64,000 bases of DNA from Hyalella azteca (GCF_000764305.2 NW_025936416.1:124001-188000); one strand, 5' to 3'; positions 1 through 11,795 are shown, counted from the stretch's first letter. A program made the numbers and translations. Notes: generated by a model from the letters alone, not told the origin.

Positions 1-260
1 ATCACATGACGAAGATGTAAGATGTTCATCACATGATGAAGATGTAAGATGTTCATCACATGGTGAAGATGTAAGATGTTCGTCGCAAGACGCAGATGTA
101 AGATGTTCATCACATGACGAAGATGTAAGATGATCGTCGCGAGACAAAGAAGGAAGATTTTCCTAACAGGTTGAAGATGCATGATATTCGACGTACAGCG
201 AAGATGTAAGATGTCATCACATGACGAAGATGTAAGACGTTCATTACATGGCGAAGATTC
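1..260. repeat. 27-bp minisatellite (truncated by window start)
   Basis: Head-to-tail copies of a 27-bp unit containing GAAGATGTAAGATGTTC. The first five copies (1-135) are nearly identical, then the units decay and change length until about 260. The period is a multiple of three. One frame (from base 2) reads a nonapeptide repeat of the type SSHDEDVRC for 43 codons before a TGA at 131-133, where a Cys codon TGT has changed by one base. No start codon is visible because the array runs off the left edge. It may be a degraded repeat-coding exon or a plain satellite. Confidence 0.9.
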
Positions 261-1435
261 AATTACTTTCCAGGCAGCGAAAAAAAAAACGACCTAAAAT
301 GATTGAGGCGAGCTTAGAATGAAATTGTTGTCATAATCTAGAGCTCCAAATATTAGTTGGGCGTTCAGCGGAACTTGGAAACGAATTTGTTTTAGAAAAG
401 GTTCAAATTGAAATTTGCTGTAAATTTAAGTTATTTTGAAATTTGTTAGGTCAGGTGGTATATTAAATTAATTGACAATTTTCTAAAAAAAAATTTAAAA
501 AACTATGCCTAAAATTAGATCATTCTAGTGATTATAAAGTGCAAAATCAGGAGTCTGTCTTAAAGAAATTTGTATAACAGGAAGAAAATTGCCAGGAAAT
601 CATATAAAGCTGCGGTTCAAAGAATGTTTCAGTTTAAACGTAACAACATTACGCTTAGTTATATTAACCGATCTAAAACCCACGAGTTAATACTGATAAA
701 ATTTGAGGTTGGTTTATGCAATATAATGTCTCTTTATGTTATCGAGACTTAGATCATACAGCACACTATAATATGGCACGAACATTGCGTATAACTTACT
801 TAAAACGAGCCACTAATTGACAGGTCTGGAAAAAACTCAAACACTTGGGCGATTTTGGCTTTGTGTACTGAAAGTGTGTCAAAATTAGTCTATATTACTT
901 ATTCGCTGGTTACATAAACTTTTTTACAGGGTAAATATCAATTCATAGGAATTTTATTAATGTTTAAAACAGATAAAAAATCTTTCAACCATACCGAAGT
1001 TAAGATAGTGTAAGGTTATATTCAGTCAATTATCTGTGTTAAAAGAATATCAATGGGTTTTTAATTGGATATAATGTATTATGGACGATCCCAAAGAATC
1101 CTATCTTAAGTAAATTTAAATGATCCAGGATTCAGGAAGCCACATATCCAAGTTTATTAACTGGTTATCCATGGAGACGTGTATAATCTCGAAGGTCGAT
1201 CATATAATGCAAATTTGCATAGCATCTAAATTGACATATTCGGATATTCTGATCCATTGCGATTATTACGATGCATAACGAAATTCTTTCGCAATTACCA
1301 GGTATCTTCGACGAACATATAGTCATTTACTCGTATTATATTGGATTCCACATTTTTTTTATTTCCATGGACCTACCATTATTTCAGGCACTAAGTGAGC
1401 CACGTTTTACAATGCATCGATTCACTGAAATGATA
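261..1435. other. AT-rich gene-free stretch
   Basis: No supported gene. On the minus strand, a pyrimidine-rich acceptor near 827 and a GTAAGT donor near 795 bracket a 26-base open segment. This is at the level expected by chance. Confidence 0.6.
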
Positions 1436-1648
1436 AATTATAGTTTATTATGGTCATTGCAAATATGACCAATTTTTACCGTATTCGCACGAAAATTTGA
1501 AAACTATATGTAACTTACATAACAACCAAGCTGAATTATAGTTTATTATAGTCATTGCAATTATGACTAATTTTTTACCGTATTCGTACGAAAATTTGAA
1601 AACTATACAATATATATATGGTCGAATGTAATTTACATAACAACCAAT
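1436..1648. repeat. Tandem duplication, about 98-bp unit
   Basis: Two copies start at 1436 and 1534. Both run from AATTATAGTTTATTAT through a GACCAATTTT or GACTAATTTT segment to AACAACCAA. The second copy carries about 16 extra bases of AT-rich sequence near its end. Confidence 0.85.
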
Positions 1649-1651
1649 ACA

Positions 1652-2640
1652 CATTTACATAGAATGCGCACGTGAAAAAGAAGCTAATATAATGTAGGTT
1701 CAACTCTGGCAAAGAAACTTATGCAACTGAGTGAACTATTGAGGAAACTTTGGAATAAAATTGTTCACCTCTAAAGCTGCTCATGATACCTTTATAAAAA
1801 CTTCAAGAGCACCTTATATGTGACTGCTTCCTTGACCTTTTGAGACGGTCATTTGTAAATTGTAGTAAATTCTGTACTTACATACGAATATTTTAAAGGA
1901 TCTGAGTTTCATGCGAGATAATTTGCAAGCAAATGTAGTGCGCTTATACAATATTCAGCTATGGGGCATGTAATATGTACTACCGGGCCAAATAAAACGC
2001 CTCTGAGAAACATACCTAACTTCAAATCTAAAATTTACCGACTTTAAAATTAGGGATCATCGTTTTGCTAATTTTGCTATTAGCAAATAACAAATTCTCG
2101 AGATAAATTCAAAGAATGATTCAAACATTTGTGCCAGCCACTATTGGTAAATCAATGCGTATACTGTATGTGTGTTCTAATTAATTTCAAGTCCATGGCG
2201 TGATTTATCGAAGTTTTGTTGGTGTAATTAGATTATTCGGAAATTATGAGCACCCATAATTTATTGAATGTCTCCCACATTAATTCAAATTTCAATGAGA
2301 GAATACCTACAGCTGTTATATTGTTAAGGTTCCATCGTATAACGATATTGATTAACAAATCATTTGTTAAATGTATGACATTCAGCAATTTCTTAATTCG
2401 GAAAGAAATATCAGTGGTTCACAAATTATTTAGAGCTATCAAACTTGTTCCAAGCTGCTTTTTATAAACTCATAATACGATAATTAAATAATAATTGGAT
2501 CACAAACGAGTTGCCTTTCTTATTTTTCTGGGCCACTGATTTCTGGCTGTTGAGCTCAACCACGACGTCTCAACCAACTCTCGAACTTATTACTTCCAAT
2601 TTAGTGTTGTAGAAATATATATTATTCACTTTATAAATTA
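1652..2640. other. AT-rich gene-free stretch
   Basis: Only short chance open frames. Nothing repetitive or conserved was seen. Confidence 0.55.
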
Positions 2641-2660
2641 GGCCAAGTCGCTATTAGTAG

Positions 2661-2846
2661 ACACGTCTTCTTTTAGCCTCTCGCAAGTCTGTTCATCGGC
2701 AACCTTCTTCAGCCCCCTCCCCAGTCAAAAATCGCCGCAGTCGGATAGCCAGCCGCGCGTGGTCCTACCCAGCGGTGGCACCAGCGCAGCCCCAAAGCAA
2801 TAAACAGGCAAACTTGTCCAAGCCATTGTGACATTCGCATATGTCG
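2661..2846 (+). other. GC-rich block ending at a donor-like site; possible first exon
   Basis: This block is much richer in G, C and CpG than its surroundings. It ends at a good 5' splice-site match, TCG|GTAAGA (junction 2846/2847). Two frames are open across most of it (about 56 and 53 codons), both with a basic, Ser/Pro-rich composition and no known motif. It could be a promoter-proximal, largely untranslated first exon or a relic of a GC-rich mobile sequence. No TATA box or initiator was identified. Confidence 0.25.
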
Positions 2847-2924
2847 GTAAGAAATTTTCGAGAATGTCTGAGGCCGAATCATCTGCAAACTACGGACATG
2901 CGACTTGAATTCATTTTTTACACC

Positions 2925-3197
2925 CTAATTCATTGGACCTGTTTGAGAAGATTCAAGTGCCAAAAAGGCTTTGATCACAGTGAGAATTTTGAACTTGTCT
3001 GTATCTTCACCCAAATGTAGTGCGAAACAACAATGTAGGTGCATACAATGTAGGTACGTGCGTGGGTTAGTTGTTTCTCCGTGCCGGCGATGTGGATGAA
3101 TAGGATAGGTCCAAGCAATGACCGTTTTTTTCTCATCTTTCATTTCTAAGTCATCAATAACGACGGCTTGTACATCATCAGTTTTGAAGTCGTGGTT
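2925..3197 (-). CDS. Candidate exon, unidentified protein
   Basis: A 90-codon open frame on the minus strand starts directly after an AG (CGTAG, 3202-3198) and ends in a TAG. The first 45 or so residues look protein-like: acidic and charged, with a stretch reading DDVQAVVIDDLEMKDEKK. The rest is Cys/His-rich and overlaps a small local duplication (CCTACATTG), so it is less convincing. The pyrimidine tract before the AG is poor and no clear donor follows. The family is not recognised. It lies in the same GC-elevated region as the blocks at 2661-2846 and 3462-3791. It may be a decayed transposon or host gene fragment. Confidence 0.2.
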   Translation of the reverse strand, partial: NHDFKTDDVQAVVIDDLEMKDEKKTVIAWTYPIHPHRRHGETTNPRTYLHCMHLHCCFALHLGEDTDKFKILTVIKAFLALESSQTGPMN

Positions 3198-3461
3198 CTA
3201 CGCTGACAAGCTTCTTTCGACCGGTAACAACATAAATTTTCTGAATATGCGGTAAAGATGCTCTGGTAACAATGATATGTAATTAAGATAGATACAGTCT
3301 GAAGCAATATTATCTGTAATTAATAAGTAAGCCTTTTTACATATAGTGCATAAACCTCCAAGCTGTGACTTAATCATTCGACTTGATAAAAAGTGAGGTA
3401 CAGCCACTGTTCTGTACTCTGAGGCATTGTCTCTAACATCTCATTACTAAATTGGCTTTGA

Positions 3462-3791
3462 CTATTTAAAGATCACCAAAAATCATTCCCTAAATCAGCG
3501 ATCCTTGCCAAAGCTTATAGGGAGTGGGATTTTCAGAGTTCCGACAGATTTGCCCTGCAGCACTGTCAAAAATTTGATCGGGTCCCGAGGCGGAAAACGC
3601 TAACAGTTTTTGGATACTTCTATCCACTTGGAAGCGCTTTTGCTTCCATGAGAAGATAAAATATTCCAGAAGTGTTCTTCTATGCTCCTGACCCGAGTCC
3701 AGCTTCGTCCGCTGACATTAATGAGCTAGCGTTTCTTCTCAACACTGATGTCCAGGATGATTGTGAACATAATGAACGATGCGTCGTGTAG
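3462..3791 (+). pseudogene. Broken open frame, unidentified
   Basis: Sixty-five open codons are followed by TAA (3657-3659). Forty-three more codons in the same frame then run to TAG (3789-3791). The composition is protein-like on both sides of the first stop, including FGYFYPLGSAF before it and ADINELAFLLNTDVQDD after it. One in-frame stop in an otherwise continuous frame suggests a decayed gene. A splice acceptor just after the stop (ATATTCCAG at about 3666-3674) is an alternative reading. No family is recognised. Length alone does not exceed chance. Confidence 0.18.
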
Positions 3792-3849
3792 TGGAGGAAA
3801 GAAGAGGTCAGTGTCTGAGGTCCTTACACTCACCGACGTACATATTAGG

Positions 3850-4340
3850 ATATTGGGAATGACCGATTCTTTTTTTCGCCTCCTCTTCGTTTGAGTTAGT
3901 TACTTCCGGAATTTCATTCGCTTCTAACCGGAAAATGTATATGTAAGTACCACATAGTATCGGCAAGTAATGATTATTATGTTTTCTTGGCTATTATGGT
4001 TTATGGGTCTTCAAGGAAGGAGTGCAAAAATAACCTTAAGGGAAAACGAAAGGTCCAGCCACTGACGTATTCGAACAGGATCGAAAAATGTAAAAGTTGT
4101 TCATGTGCTATAGCAATCAATGAATGAGACGTTGGTTAGACATGATACAATAACAACTGTTTATTTCAATTAGAAAATATTTTTATTTTTTTAGGTTTTC
4201 TATAACGAATTATATCATTTTTGTCGATGAAAGACGGAACCTGGATGTCAATACAGCTCTGCAACGAAAGCCTTTCACCCGCCTCCTCGTTGAATACTCG
4301 ATACTTAATGTCCCTCACTTTATCAGGAAATAACAAAGCT
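3850..4340. other. Gene-free stretch
   Basis: No supported feature. It ends at a dinucleotide repeat. Confidence 0.5.
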
Positions 4341-4360
4341 ATATATATATATATATATAT
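4341..4360. repeat. (AT)10 microsatellite
   Basis: Uninterrupted AT dinucleotides. Confidence 0.95.
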
Positions 4361-4781
4361 TTCTAATCATCTGAGAAGCATGTATGCATCGTTCCAACAT
4401 TGTTGGTTTAGGGGATCTGAGGCCATACATGCAGGACTTGAGGCGTAAAGATTATGGCTCTTTGTCCAAAAGATTGTTCAGAATGAAAACTTGTCCAATG
4501 TTTGTAACAGGTTTCGAAAAAATGAACGAACAAATTATTAAATGCAACTTTTGGGTAATCTAAATTATAAACAATATTGAAGAACATTATAGAGGGTAAA
4601 CAAGGTCTATTGAAAAGAAACAAAATGTAATTACATTCATAATTTATAGAAATTTAGGTTAAATTCAAATACAAGAAATCTAATTTCTTCATATCATACC
4701 CCGGAGTTGAATCTATAGGACCGTTTTTAAATAGGAGCTTTACCTTGAGTTAGGCGACTGATCAATGCTCGGTGAAGACCT

Positions 4782-4926
4782 GGGCCTATACTTTAAAAAA
4801 AGTTAAGAGATCGTAAGTTCATCAGCCAATCATTGACGGCCTTTCAAGCAAATTCCACCAATCGTGGACAAGAAAATAGAGCGTAAGTACTTAATTTCAC
4901 TTAGCGAGTTTTGAAAATATGGCCCC
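4782..4926 (+). mobile_element. MITE family 1, copy A (GGGGCC-ended)
   Basis: A 145-bp element that matches the copies at 9.2, 15.1, 29.4, 32.7 and 54.6-55.1 kb over its whole length. The left end is GGGCCTATACTTT and the right end is the inverted complement of GGGGCCATATTTTCAAAA. The inside includes AGAGATCGTAAGTTCATCAG, CCAATCATTGACGGCC and AGAGCGTAAGTACTT. There is no coding capacity, so it is a non-autonomous DNA element. Flanking duplications could not be defined. Confidence 0.88.
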
Positions 4927-6266
4927 AGTCATGATATTAATCGTGTGGTTAGCAGGAGGTAGGGATTTGTCCTACGCGTATCAGTAATACATCGCATATC
5001 GTGATGATACGAAGATTTAAAACTTCAGATTTTAATTATCATAAGTAATTGAAAGATCGATTTGAATTGGGCTGGAAAAAATTGAATATTGAAATTTATC
5101 TGCTATTATATCAGTCATTATCGCGTTTCTTGCGACTGTTCAGAGATTGTCAGTCCAGAGTAGCGCCAGGTTTAGCTGCAACTCTCTAGCATATTTTAAA
5201 ATTTATCACAGTTTTATGTTAATAAACTCGATCACAGGAATACATCGGGTTGTTCATAAGCGTATCCGCAATGCCTATCGCACCAATATATCACAACATA
5301 ATTGGAATTTTATCTGGATCTGAAATATTAGAGTTCATAGAAGAAGGGTATTTTCAAGTAGAGAAATTCTTAATTCATAGAAATATTTGATTCCTCCTGT
5401 AGAAATTTATTGGTGTGTTTATTCCCTATGTTGTACGCTAGTAAAAATTGCCTTGATAAACAAGGGACTTAAAAATTCAGAGAAAGTTAAAAAACGTGCA
5501 GATTAAATACAAAAGTTTTTAGTTAGTTTCCCCCAATGTTCTGCCGCTACTAAAAATGTACATGTTTATCTACTAAATATTCACAGGCCCAAACTTTTGA
5601 AATTATTGCCGCATATATTCGCGCATTCGGTAAATTTGTAAATTTTTAATGTCGTAAGCTATTTCAATAACTTTTAACCTGCTGTATTAAATTACTACCT
5701 TGCGACTACAAATCAGAGCTTATCCATTCGTCGACGTGCAAAATAGTGCGGTTGGCTTGAATTATCTTGCCTCTTACCTACAGAGAGATACATGGAACTT
5801 TGAAGCTTAAAAATCGCATAATAAGTGCGATTTTTACTTATTTATTTTTATTTTTGGTGATTATGTCCGTCGCACATAAACACCAAAGCCGCAAATAGTT
5901 TTTAGCTAAAAATTAGCTACTTATTATTTATTAAGAATATTGCGTTAATTGCGTTTATACTGTGATGTGGGATAATTTTTTGAAAAATATGCCTTTCTGG
6001 GCATTACTCAGTTCTATATATATTGGGAGGATTTTTCATTATTTTTTAAACGAATTTACAAGTCTAAAATTTAATATTGAAAACATATCATTCACGCATC
6101 CATTTTCTTTCTGCGCAGCCTCACGATTCTCCGAAGAAGATAATAAATCAAAGAAGCTTTAAAAAAGTGAATATTGAAGCAAAATTATAATCTTCACAAG
6201 AACGCTTGTATTATGGAGAGTGCAATGCGCATCTAATAGTGATCTTATTCACACTGTAACCTATCA
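4927..6266. other. AT-rich gene-free stretch with one hairpin
   Basis: No supported gene. A perfect 11-bp inverted repeat (TAAAAATCGCA and its complement) lies at 5808-5836 with a 7-base loop and is followed by a T-rich run. Confidence 0.5.
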
Positions 6267-6672
6267 GTACCTGATCTATTATATATATGTGCTAATACCT
6301 GAGCTACTATATATGTGCTAATACCTGATCTACTATATATGTGCTAATACCTGATCTACTATATATATGTGCTAATACCTGAGCTACTATATATGCGCTA
6401 ATACCTGAGCTACTATATATGTGCTAATACCTGAGCTACTATATATGTGCTAATACCTGAGCTACTATATATGTGCTAATACCTGAGCTACTATATATGT
6501 GCTAATACCTGATCTACTATATATATGTGCTAATACCTGAGCTACTATATATTTAATGTGCTAAAACCTGATCTACTATATATGTGCTAATACCTGATCT
6601 ACTATATATAAATGTGCTAATACCTGAGCTACTATATATGTGCTAATACCTGAGCTACTATATATGTGCTAA
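6267..6672. repeat. 26-bp minisatellite, about 15 copies
   Basis: The unit is GCTAATACCTGAGCTACTAT plus ATATGT. Fifteen copies of GA[G/T]CTACTAT (one reads CTATT) occur between 6272 and 6660. Most spacings are 26 bp, with 28-30 bp variants made by extra AT pairs or a TTA insertion. GAGC and GATC variants are interspersed, suggesting conversion or unequal exchange. Confidence 0.95.
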
Positions 6673-8762
6673 TTGGAAGCGTGCTAGGGAGCGAAGTAGC
6701 AATTTTAATTATCAATAAATTTGTTAACTTGTTTCCCATTTCTCCGGTCAAATTTAACTATAACATCGATAAAAAGAAAAGAAACTTATTCTAAACAATA
6801 GTCTACGCAGTAACACATTGGAAAATATTATATTATATATTATATTAATATTTTTTTATAATATGATATATTGATATGAATTGAAGTCCTTTGAACAAAA
6901 CTATTTAAATTATCATAAATAGCAACTACAGATTACCATGCTATAGCAACGGCTTCGTCCATATATTCCTACGCGGCTGGGCTAGAGGAGTGTACTTGAT
7001 TTGTGGTTTTATTAATAGGTGCAACTAACAAGGCATTCAGAGCACCCCTGAGGAATGATTCATGTGCATTTAGGTTCCAGATCAAAGCGGCTACTGCAAG
7101 TCTTCAGAATAAAATTAATCTCCGCTTAAAAAAATCATAGGAATTCTTAATTTTTTCCTGTCTTTTGAGAGTTAGATCTTACCTGTTAAATAATACATAC
7201 TCTATACTACAACCTTCAATTTCTCCGCTAATTTCTTGAAAAATTTTATCTTCAATATTTGCAAAGACACAATGCATCTTGAACTGTCACATGAACTGTG
7301 CGAAAAAATGATCGGACAGTCTTTTAGATTCTCAAAAATTGATTGGTATGCAATAATTCTTATTAGCAATGCCACTGAGGTGGAAGACGCTGCTCTACCA
7401 TAGATGTGTCGCATTCTGCATATAGATCACGAACTAATTTTAAAAATTATCATTGTAAACAATATGAAAGATAAAATAATCTATCTTCCGGCCAAATTCA
7501 GCTTCGTTTTAAGTATTCAGTGAATTATGCTTCATATTTTCCTGCCACTCCACTATCTAAAGTGACCGCCTCATTAGTCAACTACAACAACCATGTACTG
7601 AATTTAATGGAGAGACATTTTTTTATCCTTGCATTTCGCCTTTACGCGTGCTTCATCGCGAAAAATTCCCATGCACGCATGTCTTGCTTTACAAGTATTT
7701 CTCGCTTATAAACTTGCGTTCGCTCACATTTTTGTTATGACGTCGCATAACCTCCTTCTTTGGAATAAATAGCTTGTTGAGAAAACGTGCTCATAGGAGT
7801 AATAGCTGTTATGATAAATTATAACTCTCTATTCTTGTAGCGTCGCTGCCGCGGCTCCTTAAGAAGATAACCCGTAGATCGAATTACTTTCATAGCCGAA
7901 GGGTAGACCTACCACTTAGTGCTGTTTATTGCTGCTGTATATTGCGTATGTACGTCATTTCTTCAGTACATATTCTACTTTCTTTATTCATCGTTTCAAT
8001 TAATTAATTAATACTTTTAACGCTACCTAATGGTAATTCTAATATTAGATTATTTATCTGTAAGAATACTTGTGTCTACCGGATATCACAGAAAATATTA
8101 AACACGAGAAATAATTTCATCTAAATTTGAGGCAAGTGCAAATATTTTAACGTGTCATGAACAATCTCTCCAGCGAGTGACATGCAGACTACAAGTCATT
8201 CAATTCCGATTTTAAATTTCGGAATATGCATAATATCGCTTAGGAATGTCAATGAAATTGAATGCAATATTCGGAACTCGTGTCAGTCTTCCGAGCTGGA
8301 CTGATAGCAATCATTACACTCGAATGGGAACTTATCATTCGTGTGGAATTAAAGCCACAGTGGGAGTTCAGGATCCCATTTTAGTGTTGGTTAACTGCCT
8401 ATTTTCTAAGACATGGAAACTTATAAGGCTCACGATCTGAGTCACGACGCTGCTTCGCATGATTGAACTTGAATGATGTAATCATGTCTCCTGTTCACGG
8501 TTCAACTGTATATAGGTCCTGAAATGATAAGAATATTTCGATTAAATCGCAAACATGAGAAGTATGAGTGACGGTAACTATTGGTGGAGACTCTTCATAT
8601 CAAGACCCTGAAACTCTTTTTGTGAGTTTACTGTGCATATCCACGTCAATATTTCCTACATTAAAGTTGTTTGTTACTTAAAATCATTGCAACTTTTTAA
8701 AATTGTCTTTCTTGCTCCCACATTAGGCAATGTGGGAGCGACCAGCACCGGAAAGTGTGCTC
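6673..8762. other. AT-rich gene-free stretch
   Basis: No supported gene. On the minus strand, TTTAACAG|GTAAGA (junction 7183/7182) places an acceptor-like and a donor-like site back to back. Confidence 0.5.
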
Positions 8763-8763
8763 N
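8763..8763. other. Single ambiguous base
   Basis: One N directly precedes the tandem repeat that starts at 8764, consistent with an assembly join at a repeat edge. Confidence 0.95.
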
Positions 8764-9050
8764 AATAATAATAATATGTTAGAAAATAAAATTAAAACAA
8801 TTTACGGGGGTAAATTGATTTCGATTATTTACTTGACGTTAATAATAATAATATGTTAAAAATTAGATAAAAACAATTTACGGAGGTAAATTGATTTCGA
8901 TTATTTTCTTGACGTTAATAATAATATTATGCTAGAAATTAGACTAAAATAATTTACGGAGGTTAAATTGATTTCGACTATTTACTTCAAGTTAATAAAA
9001 ATATTATGTTAGAAATTAGATTAAAACAATTTTTCGGAGGTTAAATAATT
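8764..9050. repeat. Tandem repeat, 75-77-bp unit, about 3.8 copies
   Basis: Four copies begin at AATAATAATAATATG or a close variant. They contain AAAACAATTTACGG and GATTTCGATTATTTACTTGA. Later copies carry substitutions and the last is cut short. Confidence 0.92.
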
Positions 9051-9104
9051 GCTTGGCAGCCGTGCCAGCGGTAGTGGTACATAGGTAATCGCCACACTGT
9101 GGTT

Positions 9105-9142
9105 GCGTCCATGGTTGAATTAATACATTCAACCATGGACGC
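9105..9142. repeat. Perfect 15-bp hairpin
   Basis: GCGTCCATGGTTGAA at 9105-9119 and its exact complement at 9128-9142 are separated by an 8-base loop. The stem is GC-richer than its surroundings. Function is unknown; it may be a fold-back remnant. Confidence 0.9.
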
Positions 9143-9203
9143 TTCAGTCCACGACTGCTGCATGACGGGGGCCACTACTCCAAGAATCAACCGATAAACG
9201 ACC

Positions 9204-9352
9204 AGGGCCCATACTTTCAAAAAAAGTTAAAGAGATCTTAAATTCATCAGCCAATCACTGGCGGCCTTTCAAGCCAAATCCACCAATCACAGACAAGAAA
9301 ATAATGCGTAAGTATTTACGTTCACTTAGCGAGTTTTGAAAGTATGGCCCCA
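9204..9352 (+). mobile_element. MITE family 1, copy B
   Basis: A complete copy, with a left end GGGCCCATACTTTCAAAAAA and a right end GAAAGTATGGCCCC. The inner sequence is close to copies A and D. CAG-like bases flank both ends but no convincing target duplication is visible. Confidence 0.9.
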
Positions 9353-10082
9353 GGTTTAATTTCACGTTCGAGGAATGCCTTGGGAAGAAAAAATTAACGG
9401 GAGCCATGTCTCGCAGAACCTCGGCTAGCAACAAAGTGCGGTAGCTGATGAAATTTTAGCTGGTACATTGAAAAAGTGTAGTACAAAATGAATTCTACAT
9501 TATGTACTTGCAGAAATGTTTTACTTGCAGAAACTAGCTTATCTCAACATGATTTTCATTTTTTATCTCGACGTTAGTGCAACGTTCAACTACAAAATAA
9601 AATAATACGTTAAAATTACCGTAACTCAGCTTTATATATTTACCTCAGTGATGAACCAGCACCAGCTCAACAGTCGAACGCCCGTATCCATGTTCCATGC
9701 ATTTCCTCTTTCCCGTTACCGTCCAAAAACGTAGAATTTTTGCTATTACAACTTCAAAGGATAATAGCTTCAAACAAAATTTGAGAAAATTTTTCCCAGT
9801 AACATCACAAATAGAAACTATTGGTAATATGTGGCATCCTGGCTGCATATAAATTCAGATCAACGTCGAAAATATAAATAGATAGACACAGTCAGACAAT
9901 ATTAAAAATTACATAGCAAATACGGTTGATTAATAATAACGTCTGGGCTACATCACTGATGTTTTGACCTTAATTATATCTAATCCAACTTATAATTACC
10001 ATCACGGCCAATCCACTTGTTGGCCGCGCCATTAATTATTCTATTAAATAATAATAATAATCAATTAATTGCAGAAGCCGCA
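9353..10082. other. Gene-free stretch
   Basis: AT-rich, with ATA/TAA-rich runs and only short chance frames. Confidence 0.5.
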
Positions 10083-10330
10083 CCTGGGGCCGTATTATCA
10101 AAACTTCGTAAGTACGCAAAATCGACTTACGAGTGGCGTTGCTATGACAACGTAATACTAGCGGTGGTATTATACCTGTCTCTTATACACATCTAGATGT
10201 GTATAAGAGACAGGCTAAGACTTGCGTACGAAAGTTTTGATAATGCCAAAATTAGGGTGTATTTACGTACCACAGAACTTTCTTGTCGTAAGTACAAAAA
10301 GTTACGAAGTTTTGATAATCCGGCCCCTGG
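10083..10330. mobile_element. Inverted-repeat element (MITE family 2), interrupted by adapter
   Basis: The left end GGGGCCGTATTATCAAAACT plus TCGTAAGTACG is mirrored by the right end, which reads GGGGCCGGATTATCAAAACT plus TCGTAACT on the opposite strand. The arms differ at a few bases. The GGGGCC tip resembles MITE family 1 but the interior does not align. A 38-bp sequencing adapter sits inside (10176-10213), so the true length and interior are uncertain. Confidence 0.75.
10176..10213. other. Nextera mate-pair junction adapter (contaminant)
   Basis: An exact 38-bp palindrome made of CTGTCTCTTATACACATCT (the Tn5 mosaic end) followed by its reverse complement. This is the circularisation junction adapter of the Nextera mate-pair protocol, not genomic DNA. 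The sequences to its left and right are likely to come from the two ends of a circularised fragment, so their adjacency should not be trusted. Confidence 0.97.
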
Positions 10331-11795
10331 AATGTTAACTGTAACGTATAATGGCAGTAGTGCACAGCCTTCAAGTACGTGAGGTACAAAAAACTTTTGC
10401 AAAAGCTATCCCTGCTGTTTAATCTCTTTAGTCGCATCTAACATCAAAACAATGACTAGACTGGACATAAGAATTAATGTAGTTGTCCTGTGTGAATCGA
10501 TTGATGTACCAAGGAAAAAAATAATAATGTCGTCTTACCTGATACAAGAAAAAGTGTGATACATGAAAGTTTTTCTTTTATCTCGGAAAACAACAAAAAT
10601 ATCCTCATCGCATGGCTAGTAGCGCTCTCCTGGCACACTGGTTTATTTTGTTCTGGCCCTTCGTTTTGCAGGCATATCATTCATGCTTATTGCATTCAAA
10701 AGGCTCCAAATACCAGATTTTCGTTTTTGTAATTGTTCGTATTCGAATCTAGTTATCGAAATACCTTTTGAACTTTACGATGAACTGACATGCGAGACGA
10801 TTTTCACATTGTTTTCGAATGTTTTCCGCATTTAATTATTTTAATGAACATCTCTGCGAAGTACAACTTTCGTCTTTCACGAAAATGCCTAATCATTCAT
10901 ATCATCCCGTTAACGAGGTCTTCTCATTAATTAAAATATTGAATGCAGGTTTATAACAGCAGAGAGTCATTTAGTCTGAATTATTATCTAATGAACCAAT
11001 TCAAGCAAAGTCGGTCAAGTTTTTATTCATAACTTGGTATCTAAACTTCATCTTGTGGATCAATAAAATCATTCAAATGGACTACTTATAATTCTAAATT
11101 ATGCCCGTACAATGTTAATGATCTCACAAAGATTGTCAATGTATGGAATGTGCGTAAAATATCAAAAGTCCTTGTCAGAGTTCCTCCCTTCAGCCCACCT
11201 GGAGACAAAGCCCACCTTTTCTACTTTATTGCACTGTTTGGGAGATAAAATTATGTCAAACAGAACAAAAAACACAGATGTACCTATATTATTGACTTAC
11301 ATATATATAATGTGCAAAAAATGATGCGCATGTATAACACGATTATGTTGAAGCAAGCATACTTTTTTGTTGAAAAATCAAGCCAGCCTGTTTAAAGCAT
11401 TAATAATTGGTTACGCTTTGCTTCTTAATGAGGGGTGGACACATGGTGAACTAAATTCCTCATTAGGACGAGCACATCTGTGTTTTTCTCCTTATTGTGT
11501 TCCTTGATTACTACAGAAGTACTCAAGTCGACTGCGCTATGGTTAAATTGGAGGAAGTGGTTAAGGCCAAAATATTCAAAACACTTATGATGCACGAGTA
11601 AATATCACTTAATTAGTCAAATAAGGGAAGTTTGATTTTATCTTGAATAATAATGATGAATTGCCATGACAGACTATCAATAAAAATTTGGCTAAAAAAA
11701 TTGACAAATAACCAATTAGAAAACAATGTTACTCGAATTTTATAAAAAATCCGTTTTAAGGAACTGGAATTGAAAATTTAAACACAAAAAGCTGC
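10331..11795. other. AT-rich gene-free stretch
   Basis: No supported gene or repeat. Confidence 0.5.

Noticed and set aside
10197..10437. Open frames beginning in or crossing the adapter
   Set aside because: They read through adapter sequence and the inverted-repeat element.
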